Part shown: positions 52,755-61,527 of the stretch, one piece after another
How the letters are laid out: every line of letters begins with the position of its first letter
Numbering within the stretch: position 1 is the stretch's first letter
DNA from: Marsupella aquatica
Taxonomy: Eukaryota; Marchantiophyta
Direction of reading: 5' to 3'
DNA length: 64,000 nt
Assembly: GCA_973895155.1 (NCBI GenBank)
Contig: OZ316894.1
Location: forward strand, 15,004,001 to 15,068,000
Position numbers and translations under genes: made by a program
The notes under the pieces: generated by a model
The model's input: only the letters and a program-made list of their open reading frames with translations
Databases searched by the model: none
Told to the model about the DNA's origin: nothing

Positions 52755-54129
52755 AATGTGCTTCACTCTGCTGTCCATCACCTGGTTCACAGCAAGGTGG
52801 AGTGCACTTTGACTATCACAATGGAGCTTCACATTCCCCTGTGGCAATCCCATTTCAGTGATAAGTCTATCCAACCAAATCGCTTCCTTGCTGCTTCCGC
52901 AGCTGCAACATACTCCGCTTCTGTAGTAGACTGAGCAATACACTTCTGCAAAGTAGACCTCCAACTTATGCATCTATCGCCAAGTGTGAACATGTATCCT
53001 GTTGTTGATCTCCTTCGGTCCAAATCTTGTCCATAGTCAGAATCAACATAGCCAATCAATGATTTAGCATTCTTTGCATTCGCATCAAATAAAAGACCAT
53101 GATCCACGGTACCCTTCAAGTACCTGATAATCCACTTCACTGCTTCCCAGTGTACCTTCCCTGGATTTGACATGTACCTGCTCACCTTGCCCATAGCCAT
53201 GGCAAGATCAGGTCTAGTGCAAGTCATCAAATACATGAGACTCCCCACTGCCTTGTCATACGGAACCTTTGACATCAACCCCTTCTCTGTGTCATCCGTA
53301 GGACAGAACACTGATGATAACTTGAAGTGTGGAGCCAACGGGGTACTTACTGGCTTGCTATTCCCCATGTTGAACCTTGCAATTACCTTCCTCGCATAAC
53401 TGCTCTGCGTCAACCATAGCTTGCCAGCCTCCAAGTCCCTAGTGATCTCCATACCCAAAATCCTCTTAGCTGGCCCTAAGTCCTTCATCTTAAACTCTGC
53501 ACTAAGCAGTGCCTTAAGCTTAACAATCTCAGACCTATCCTTGGCTGCAATTAGCATATCATCCACATAAAGTACTAAAATAATGAATCCAAAGACAACA
53601 TTCTTTACCGGTTTCAAATACACACAAGGGTCAAATACACTTCTGTGAAAACCTTGTGACCGAATCCAATCGTCAAACCGCTTGTTCCACTATCTTGGTG
53701 ACTGCTTCAACCCATACAAGGATTTCAGCAATCTGCAAACCAATTCCTCCTGTCCTCTCTTCACAAAACCTAGCGGTTGTCTCATGAAGATCACCTCTTC
53801 CAATGTGCCATAGAGGAAAGTTGTGACAACATCCATCTGATCTAGCAGCAGACTTTGATTACAACAAGTACACACAATAGTCGTATTGAAGAGTACTTAG
53901 CAACTGGTGAGAAGACCTCATTGTAATCCACACCTTTCTCTTGTGTGAATCCCTTTGCTACCAACCTAGCCTTGTAGACCTTCGATCCAACTCCTATGGA
54001 ATTATCCTTCAGCTTGTAAATCCACTTGCTGTCCACCACTTGCTGACCCTTAGGCAACTTAACAAGCTCCCAAGTTTTGTTGTCCTTTAGTGACTGCATC
54101 TCCGTTTGCATTGCTGCAGTCCACTTCTG
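52755..54129 (-). pseudogene. Copia-A reverse transcriptase and RNase H
   Basis: Starts with WTAAMQTEMQSLKDNKTWEL at 54111, then KARLVAKGFTQEKGVDYNEV and FSPVAKYSSIRLL. A frameshift near 53880 leads to LLDQMDVVTTFLYGTLEEVI and LKSLYGLKQSPR, with a stop at about 53689. Then come LYVDDMLIAAKDRSEIVKLK (catalytic YVDD), MKDLGPAKRILGMEI and the RNase H part SLIGYVDSDYGQDLDRRRST and STTEAEYVAAAEAA. A frameshift near 52870 precedes LHLAVNQVMDSRVKHI at the LINE junction. The three breaks make it inactive. Confidence 0.85.
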
Positions 54130-54496
54130 CTTCTTGTGACGGGTACCCCGTCACGGGAAGTCACACATAACTGGTTGCAAAGGCCGATACCTTGTTAATA
54201 GTCAATGTAAATAAGCCATTTTTTAATTTTTAGTTAATTCCGTCATTATAGGTTGATGATGCCCCAGGTGACTTTATATTCTTTCTCTCATAATAGTTCT
54301 AAGATTTGCGGCGACCTAAGTGGGCAAATATTTTGGGACCTTGAAACTAGCCAGGACCAGCCCCATAGGACTTACCGTTTTGCTTCAAGAGCTATTGTTG
54401 AGACCCCCATTGCAAAGTCAGGAGAGGGGGGGGTTTTTTTTAAAATAAATCCCTCCTCAGGAGGGCGAGTCCCATTAGTGGCCGTCCGAGAGAAAG

Positions 54497-54765
54497 AGGG
54501 GCTGCCTCGCGAGCCCATAGGGCTGCGTGCCCGGGCGATTAATGGGGCTCCGCGAGCTGAAGGGGCTGCCTCGCGAGCCCATAGGGCTGCGTGCCCGGGC
54601 AATTAATGAGGTCCCGCGAGCTGGGAGGATCACGCGAGCGGGGGGGAGTTAAAGGGCCTCCCGCGAGCTGGGAGGATCACGCGAGCGGGGGGGAGTTAAA
54701 GGGCCTCCCGCGAGCTGGGAGGATCACGCGAGCGGGGGGGAGTTGAAGGGCCTCCCGCGAGCCGG
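54497..54765. repeat. GC-rich tandem repeats (65-bp and 47-bp units)
   Basis: A unit of about 65 bp containing GGGGCTGCCTCGCGAGCCCA occurs twice (54497 and about 54562). A 47-bp unit starting TCCCGCGAGCTGGGAGGATC occurs at 54612, 54659 and 54706, with a partial fourth at 54753. All carry the CGCGAG motif. GC content is far above the surrounding DNA. Confidence 0.85.
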
Positions 54766-55193
54766 GAGGAATGGCCGCGCGCCCTGCATAGGGCCGCGCG
54801 CAGGAGGACGCAAGGGTAAGGCCCGAGAAATGGGCCGGGGCGCATGGCGAAGGCGCCAGGAGTTTTTTCGGTTCTATTTTTTTTTCCTTCCTTTTTCTTT
54901 CCCTCTTCCTTTTGCACGACCCTCTCATTGCCGAAAGCAAAAACGGGGTTCTTCTCTCTCTTGCCGGAAGCTCTCTCCAGATTCTAATTATTTTTGAAGC
55001 TCTCTCTTTCATGGTGGATTAGTGGGGCTTGCTGGCGTCATTCTTCCAGGCATTAGTGGCGGCCGCACGGAGTAGTGACGGGAAATTGAGAGAATTTAAG
55101 TGATCGGGCTACGGGGGCTGTTTCGGGCCAGGGAATTGACATTGCCACGGGTGACGGGATTGGTGATTGAGAAATTGATTTTGGGATGCATGG

Positions 55194-57050
55194 ATGCTAG
55201 ATCAACCAGAGTTTAGTGCGTCACGCATTCGGAGATACAAGGCTGCTTACCGTGACTACGTGGAGACTCGGATTACACGGGAAAGGGAAGAGAGAGAAGT
55301 TATGATGAGCACGGGATTGGCAGCGGGTTCCTCACCGGTGGGTAGGAAGATTTTTCGTCGAATTTATCCCAAGACCTCCACCAAGGTGATGGAGGATTGT
55401 CGGAACATTTTCCAAGCCACCGGGCTTACAGAATTCATGAAGGTGGAGATTACCATCCCTTCAGGGAAGAGCTGGGACATTGAGGCCGGGATGGAGTTCC
55501 GAACGGAGGGAATCTACTTTGAATGTCTCAAACGTGTAGTGCCCCATGTGGAGTTGGCTAAGCTATTGTTTCTTGAGAATCAGAAATTCTCATTCACACC
55601 TCGGAATATCAGGGGAGAACTCACGTTGAAAATGGTGGCCACTTGGGTGACCAATCCTACCTCCACCACCGCCATCCCTCTTTCTGCTGTCAAGGATGTT
55701 GAGTATAAGGGCTTCCTGGCCAAGGTGCATCAACGGGTTCTTGGCAACGTGCAATCCGGAGTGCTGAATGAGGAGCATTTCGTGGTAGCTATGGACATCA
55801 AGAACTACCCAGCCCATGTGTACGGATGGTGGTGCTACGGATTGAAGAAGCTATTGGCCGCTGAGCCCGGGAGTGTGAAACCAGGTGGGGCTGTACATTT
55901 GATGGGGTCATTTGTATTGGCCAGGGCAGAAGGGTTGATTGGTTCTCCGGGGCATGAAGACACGGGATCATCTCTCACCACGGAGATCCGGAGTATTGCC
56001 ACTACCGTTTTAGGGAAGCTCACGGAGGAATCATTGTCTGCTGGTGGGGAGGATAATAGAGAAGAAGAGAACCAGGAGGATGATTGCACATTGGAGTGGC
56101 TTGAATCACTCGTGGGAGATCCGAAACAGCCTCTGGAATACAACATTCCGGATGTTTACTTGGCAGAGCTACGGGATTTCAGAGAGGGAGTCCACGAGGG
56201 ACTCAAGCTAGTCCACGCATTGAGGGAGTCTCTCAAGCACGCCACAGTCAAAGTAGAGACGTTAGAGCAGAGCATCCTGTCACTGAAGGAGGTGATCAAG
56301 ACCAAGGAGCAGACCATTCATGAGAAGGTCAGGCACATCAATGCAGCTCACGTAGAGATCACCAACTTGAAGGGAGCTTTGTCCACCAAGGCCAAGGAAG
56401 CAGAAGAAGTAGGAGCGTTGAGGCAAGCATTGGCCAAAGAGAAGCAAAATTCTGGAGAAGTGATGGAGTGGAGGAACCAGGTGGGAGCACTACGGAGTCA
56501 GGTGGCAGCCTTTGAGACACGAGCGAAGAGAAGTGAGGCCCTGAGTCTAGGGAAACGGAAGAGTCCCGGCACACCTGGCTCCACACTTTCCCCGGATGTG
56601 ATCTCCCAAGCTATCGAGATGGTGGTGAAGGAGGTTAGTGGGAAGTATGGACCCTTGTTGGATGGAGCCAAGAAGAGTCAGGAGAAGAGTAAGAGCTTGG
56701 AGAAGAAGCTCCGGGAGGTACGGAAATCATTACGGGAGGCTCAGGTCAGTACGGGGATGCCACCCAGGTCTGTCACCCCCGGGACTCCCATGGCCACGGG
56801 GCAAGTTCTACCGTTGGAGTTGCGGTCCAGAGAAGAGGCTACCCTCTGGAAGGACACAATTGGTGAGGGGTACATCAAGGCGTGGCAGGCCTTGGCTGCT
56901 TTGAGGAAGCGCGGGAGCAGCAGCACTAAGAGTACTCCGTCGAAGAAGAAGAAAAGTACGGTGGCACTCACTCCCGTGAGTGATGAGGAGGAGGACCACT
57001 CACGGGGCACAAGTCCGGGCACCGAGAGCGAAGAAGAAGAGGAGGATTAG
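55194..57050 (+). CDS. Unknown 618-aa coiled-coil protein of the inserted element
   Basis: Start chosen at ATG 55194, last of three closely spaced ATGs (55186, 55190, 55194). Residues 1-230 look folded, with SWDIEAGMEFRTEGIYFECL, LENQKFSFTPRNIRGELTLK and DIKNYPAHVYGWWCYGLKKL. About 320-520 is coiled-coil (ATVKVETLEQSILSLKEVIK, KSLEKKLREVRKSLREAQVS). The tail is basic (TPSKKKKSTVALTP) then acidic (TESEEEEED). The frame is completely open. The domain-plus-coiled-coil layout recalls gag-like accessory ORFs of non-autonomous plant retroelements and the pair at 39265-42897, but no family is recognised and no enzyme motif is visible. Confidence 0.6.
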   Translation: MLDQPEFSASRIRRYKAAYRDYVETRITREREEREVMMSTGLAAGSSPVGRKIFRRIYPKTSTKVMEDCRNIFQATGLTEFMKVEITIPSGKSWDIEAGMEFRTEGIYFECLKRVVPHVELAKLLFLENQKFSFTPRNIRGELTLKMVATWVTNPTSTTAIPLSAVKDVEYKGFLAKVHQRVLGNVQSGVLNEEHFVVAMDIKNYPAHVYGWWCYGLKKLLAAEPGSVKPGGAVHLMGSFVLARAEGLIGSPGHEDTGSSLTTEIRSIATTVLGKLTEESLSAGGEDNREEENQEDDCTLEWLESLVGDPKQPLEYNIPDVYLAELRDFREGVHEGLKLVHALRESLKHATVKVETLEQSILSLKEVIKTKEQTIHEKVRHINAAHVEITNLKGALSTKAKEAEEVGALRQALAKEKQNSGEVMEWRNQVGALRSQVAAFETRAKRSEALSLGKRKSPGTPGSTLSPDVISQAIEMVVKEVSGKYGPLLDGAKKSQEKSKSLEKKLREVRKSLREAQVSTGMPPRSVTPGTPMATGQVLPLELRSREEATLWKDTIGEGYIKAWQALAALRKRGSSSTKSTPSKKKKSTVALTPVSDEEEDHSRGTSPGTESEEEEED

Positions 57051-58161
57051 ATAGGCGTACGGACGTGGGTGTACGGCCTCCAGATTTCCAACATTTTAGT
57101 GGGGGGTCACTCATGGGCTTGTTGGGATGAGCTCGCGGAGCTGATTCCAACAAGAGGCGGCGCTCCTCAAACGGAGCCAGGATGAGCAAGTTATGGCCTG
57201 GAGAACTTATGTTTTTGCGGTACGGAAACGGCCATAACTCAGGCGTCTGAAGTCCGTTGAGGGAGCGACTTAGTGATTCGGAAGCAGGAAAAGAAGAGCT
57301 ATCCAGGGGTGAGCTCAGGTGTGCACTTGGAAGGGCACCTAGTTTCGGCCATTTTGGGGTGCCTCTCACTTTCAGGGTTCACGTGTACTGTTGGGGCGCC
57401 GTCGAAGGCACCGTCGGCCCCCTTGTTTTGGGTTTAGGGTTTTAGCAGCATGTGTGTGCCGCATGCTCCTCTTCAGTTTAAGGATTTCTCTTAGTGCAAG
57501 GTTTTAGCGGCGCCGCTAGGGTAGCCGCCACCGTTGTGACCCTGTGAGGGGTGCTTTGGTGTGATTTTTCAGTATTTAGGGGGATAGCCCCGAAGTAGTT
57601 AGGGGGACTCAGTGTGAAGTTAGCAAGGAGGGATAGAGTGGAGCCTGAGGAGTTTGAAAGCGTGTTCAGAGTAGTGAGGGGGAGCCATACTCATTGTCCG
57701 GAGAGGCAGGAGTTGAGTAGACGGCAGGAGGCCGGGTTACTCATGCAATGTGTATCGTTTTTCCCAAGAGATATGGATCTGTACATTTGACTTGATGGGC
57801 TTTTGTTGTGTGTTCCTTCTCCCTTTTTCGCTTTCCGAATTGTGTTCTCCCGTTCTATGATTTGAAGAAACTTGCTTGGTTTGAGTCGGCCTTGTGAGTA
57901 GGGGTGGTGACAACACTCTTTGGGTGACTCCGAGTGAAGGTGTAGTGGGGTAGTCGGCAGGACTTGATCAAAAGCTGTGGGGTGAGGGTAGTCGGTAGAC
58001 TTGATCAAAACCTACATTTCCGGGAGCGGAAACCAAAATACTCATCCTGGTGTGAAAAGAATCCAAATAGCGTCCCTCCACGACCCCGTAATACGATACC
58101 AACGGTTTAAGCGAAGAAAAGTGCGGTTTGCACGTATTAACCGTTGGAGAGGCAAGTGACA
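57051..58161 (+). other. 3' region of the inserted element, no gene
   Basis: G-rich noncoding sequence. A phrase (GTAGTCGGYAGACTTGATCAAAA-like, under 25 bp) is repeated near 57951 and 57991. It ends in a hairpin: CCAACGGTT at about 58098, AACCGTTGG at about 58139-58147, with an inner GTGC...GCAC. Confidence 0.5.
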
Positions 58162-58166
58162 CTTCT

Positions 58167-59868
58167 CCTTTGAAGCACTTGCCTCATGAAATGAAGAAGG
58201 TTCCCCTTCTTCCAAAATTAACGCATCACCCTCATCATCAGCTGTAAAATCATCCTCTTGCAGTTGAGATGAATCAACCCACTGTCCATACCTTGGTGGA
58301 GCACGTACAGTGCGACCAAATGTTCTTCTAGTCGATGACTCCGGTTGATCTGCGTGTGCTGGTACAATTTGAAGCTCAAAAGCATCCACTTGCTGCTCAC
58401 CAGCATCAACAAACTCCTCTGGTTCCTCTGGCACAGGAACCAGCTCCATAATTGGAGCAACTCCTTCTCTCCGGTCATGCACCTCATAACCAATCTCCCC
58501 CTCAACGAGATCCGGGATAGAAGATTTTCCTTTGTCAGTACGTGAGACCTGAGTATTCTCCCCCTCCTTCAATAATCTGGATTCATTGAAGGAAACATCC
58601 CTACTAACAATGAGCTTACAGGCAATAGGATCCCATAGCCTATAGGTTTTCACACCACTCTGGTACCCAAGAAAAACACATTTCTTGGAGGTAGGATCCA
58701 ACTTGGTCATATTCTGCTTTGGTGTGAGAGCATATGCATCATTTCCAAAAACTACCAAGCCATGATAGTCTGCTTGCCGCTTATAGCGCATCTCAAACGG
58801 CGTTTTGAAATTGATAGCACTAGAAGGAGAAAGATTTACCAAATAAGCTGCGGTATTGACAGCTTCTGCCCAAAATTCTTGTGGTAAACCTGATTGGCTC
58901 AACATACTCCGTGACCGCTCCAACAATGTCCGATTGAGCCTCTCAGCGACACCATTCTGCTGCGGAGTATAAACTATGGTGAGATGGCGAGTTATCCCCT
59001 GTTCTGAACAGTACTCTTCAAATTCCATTGAAGTGTACTCCCCGCCGTTGTCTAACCTCAGACTCTTCATCCTTGTATCCAAACACTTGATCGTGTTTCC
59101 AGTCTGATTCTCCAACTGGGCCTTCCACTTCTTAAAAATGGACAAGACATCAGACTTATGCGTCATGAAATAAATCCACACAAATCTTGAGTAGTCATCA
59201 ATAAATGATACATAGTACAACTTTCTAGAGTGTGAGGGAGTCGAGGATGGACCCCACACGTCACTATGTATGTACTCAAGAATCGCTTTGGAACGATGAG
59301 TTCCAACACCAAAAGCACGACGATGCTGCTTTCCAAGAATGCAATGCTCACAAAACTCTAATTTACAAGATTGCAAATCAGAAATGAGTCCATTCTTCCG
59401 TAAGATAGCCAAACCCTTCTCACTCATGTGGCCTAGCCGTGAATGCCACAGTTGAGTCATCTCCTCGTGAGACTTGGTTACATTGGCCTCTCCACATACA
59501 GTATTGCCCTGTAACACATACAAATTCTTTTGTCTACTCCCCTTCAGAATCACTGTCTCTCCCAACCTGACTTGAAGTTCACCATCAATAACGCTCCATT
59601 GATGACCATTTGAATCCAACACACCGAGTGAAATCAGATTCTTACGCATGCCAGGTACATACCTGACTCCGGACACTGTGCGCACAGCGCCATCAAACAT
59701 TTGAATCTTCACAGACCCAATTCCCTCAATTTGACAGGAGTGATCATTTCCCATCAGAACTGAACCGTTTGAAACAGAGTAAGAACTGAAAAACTCACGA
59801 ATGTAACAAATATGAAAAGAGTAAGCACAATCAAGAATCCACACATCATCTGCTCTCCTAGATGACAT
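58167..59868 (-). pseudogene. Copia-A protease and integrase
   Basis: It begins SSRRADDVWILDCAYSFHIC, where a Copia protease normally has LDSxxS; the key Asp is present but the next residues are altered. The pre-integrase HHCC region is WHSRLGHMSEKGLAILRK, then CEHCILGKQHRRAFG. The integrase DDE core follows (YIHSDVWGPS, LRLDNGGEYTS, YTPQQNGVAERLNRTLLERS), then the GKSSIPDLVEGEIGYEVHD linker. The frame leaves Copia sequence at 58167, where the 4.0-kb element starts; the apparent C-terminus beyond that belongs to the insertion. Upstream the frame connects to gag through a TGA at 59890-59892. Confidence 0.85.
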
Positions 59869-59889
59869 GCATAGGGCATACCCCCGGCT

Positions 59890-60216
59890 TCATAAAACAT
59901 ACTCATCATTGAGTAAATTAGCTTCTCCATCAGCCCTAGCCACATTTTCCGATGAAGTTTCCGCTGCCTTTCCCTTACAGTCTCGCTTGAAGTGTCCAAC
60001 TTGGTTGCACTTCCAACATGTCACCTGCCTTCTCTGAGGGGATTTACCCTTGGACTTAGATCTGGATTTAGATCTAAACTGGGTTCTACGGTCCCCAATT
60101 GGTCGCTGCATACTCCTCCCACGGTTAACATTGAGGGCAGCACCAGATGATGAAGGCTGTGACGTGATGTGCATCTTTTGCTGAAGATCATCACTAAGCC
60201 CACACTTTAAGTCCAA
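59890..60216 (-). pseudogene. Copia-A gag C-terminus with zinc knuckle
   Basis: 108 codons with a Ser/Arg/Lys-rich stretch (RSKSRSKSKGKSPQRR) and one CCHC knuckle, CWKCNQVGHFKRDC. Copia gag is normally about 250-300 residues; the N-terminal capsid half is missing beyond 60216. The stop TGA 59890-59892 is in frame with protease-integrase downstream. Confidence 0.75.
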
Positions 60217-60470
60217 TTATAGAAGATTATTCTGAATTATACAAAAAGTTGCTGGAGCAACTTAACAATTGAAAGCACAACAAAACATACCTTGGGGAGT
60301 CAAGTTAGCCTTAACCTTCCATCTAGGGGTTCTTTGTTGATATGCAAGGAATAAGCTATTTCTACCAAAGGGGATGGAGGTCCGAGTAGTACAGGGTGAA
60401 GTTACCTTAGAAGGATAAGCTGATAATTCCAAGGGAGTGGAATATTGCACCTATGCCATAGGAGGGTTTA

Positions 60471-60770
60471 CACTATGACAAGAAACAGCAAAAACATGTC
60501 CTGTTATGAGCAAAACATTTCCTGGTACAAGCAAAAACAAAAAAAATGTGTTATTAAAAGTGATATTTTCCAAAATATTTTAAAATACGTCATTTTTTTG
60601 CTAGCGCCAGGCGCCACTATTACTAGCTCTGGGTGCTACCCAAAAAATATAGACAAAACAAAACAAAATTTAAAATTAAAAAAAAAAATTCCCCCCAAAA
60701 TTCCCATTTTTTTATCACCCAGTTTCTGTTACCAATAACTTTTACTGTTTTGCTGTTTGCTGTCATAGTG
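60471..60770. mobile_element. MITE-like 300-bp element
   Basis: Terminal inverted repeats of about 25 bp. The left end is CACTATGACAAGAAACAGC and the right end is the complement of CACTATGACAGCAAACAGC, with the AAACAGCAAAA block conserved in both. TTTA flanks both sides (60467-60470 and 60771-60774). The interior is AT-rich and noncoding. Confidence 0.7.
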
Positions 60771-61158
60771 TTTATACCCTGCCAAAGGGAGGAGTTCAAA
60801 TGATCACCGATGAGGCCGATACAGATTGGAGTGTGGCCAATGTCGGCAAAGCAGCTGAGGAATTAGAGAGGGAGTCTCAGAGTGCAGAAGCTGATCAGAC
60901 ATAATCTCCTTTCTTCAAAACCAGGAGGCTGCTAAGGCAGAGGCATTAGTACAAGACCCCAAAGCATCAGATGACTCACAGGAATTTGAATCAGGAATAC
61001 AGCCTAACAATCAGACAATTACAAATTTGTTATAACCCCTCAGGTTAGGTCTACTCAAAGGTTAGGACTAAGGCGGTTACACAACCAACTACCTTAGCAA
61101 CCTACTATGTATATGGATGGAGATGAATAAAGTGTTTACATTATTGTGATGTTGAACA
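60771..61158 (+). other. Fragment upstream of Copia-B, possibly including its 5' LTR
   Basis: 60775-60903 reads as a short open stretch (GGVQMITDEADTDWSVANVG...), continuous with sequence left of the MITE, but no family is recognised. The segment ends GTGATGTTGAACA just before the primer-site-like sequence at 61159, so it probably includes the end of the Copia-B 5' LTR; its start is not defined. Confidence 0.35.
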
Positions 61159-61178
61159 CGTTATCAACACGAAGGTGC
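61159..61178 (+). promoter_or_regulatory. Candidate Copia-B primer binding site
   Basis: CGTTATCAACACGAAGGTGC follows directly after ...TTGAACA. Similar TTATCARCACGA sequences follow the 5' LTR in many plant Copia elements. Confidence 0.45.
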
Positions 61179-61527
61179 TCATCAATTTTTTTTCCTAAGG
61201 GCGACATTGATTCGGGAGAGCTCTGATTTTTGGAAGGGTGTAAGCGGATCAGTGGAGATCTCGGCCAGAGGTCTGTGAACCCCATTACCAACCATAGACA
61301 GTAATTCTACACCAGATTTTGTCAAGACAAAAGGCGAATTTGGGTATAATCAATCCTCATCAATTCTTGCATCATTCCATTGCTGCAATCCCACATTGAT
61401 CTTTTAAAATCTCCGAGAAAAATTCCCCACATTGATTACAGGCAGTAGAATTGCCAATAGTTAAACATCACCAAACATAACTGAGCGGTGAAGGCCTACT
61501 CCCCAACATAAACTAAATTCGGGCACA

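Larger units (their letters stand above)
54135..58161 (+). mobile_element. Unclassified 4.0-kb element inserted in Copia-A
   Basis: It begins TGTGACGGGTACCCC and ends GGCAAGTGACA, flanked by CTTCT at 54130-54134 and 58162-58166. Copia-A reading frames resume on both sides (SASKEK and KQKWTAAMQ). The left end is a near-terminal hairpin, GTGACGGG-TAC-CCCGTCAC. The right end has a hairpin with arms CCAACGGTT and AACCGTTGG ending about 12 nt from the tip. No LTRs match between the ends and no transposase is recognisable. Only one long ORF (55194-57050) is present. Confidence 0.7.
47600..60216 (-). mobile_element. Copia-A: Copia LTR retrotransposon split by two insertions
   Basis: Minus-strand order: gag zinc knuckle (60216-59890), protease and integrase (59868-58167), an inserted 4.0-kb element, reverse transcriptase and RNase H (54129-52755), an inserted LINE, the RNase H C-terminus (48628-48461), polypurine tract (about 48271-48285), and 3' LTR from 48270 downwards. 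The far end of the 3' LTR is approximate and the 5' LTR was not found. Confidence 0.8.

Noticed and set aside
54135-58161. LTR retrotransposon with TG...CA ends
   Set aside because: The first several hundred bases and the last several hundred bases share no visible direct repeat, so LTRs cannot be claimed.
54135-58161. Helitron, because of the hairpin near the end
   Set aside because: There is no TC start or CTRR end, and a target duplication is present, which Helitrons lack.
58042-58166. C-terminal tail of the Copia-A integrase frame beyond 58167
   Set aside because: It is the antisense of the inserted 4.0-kb element, not Copia sequence.
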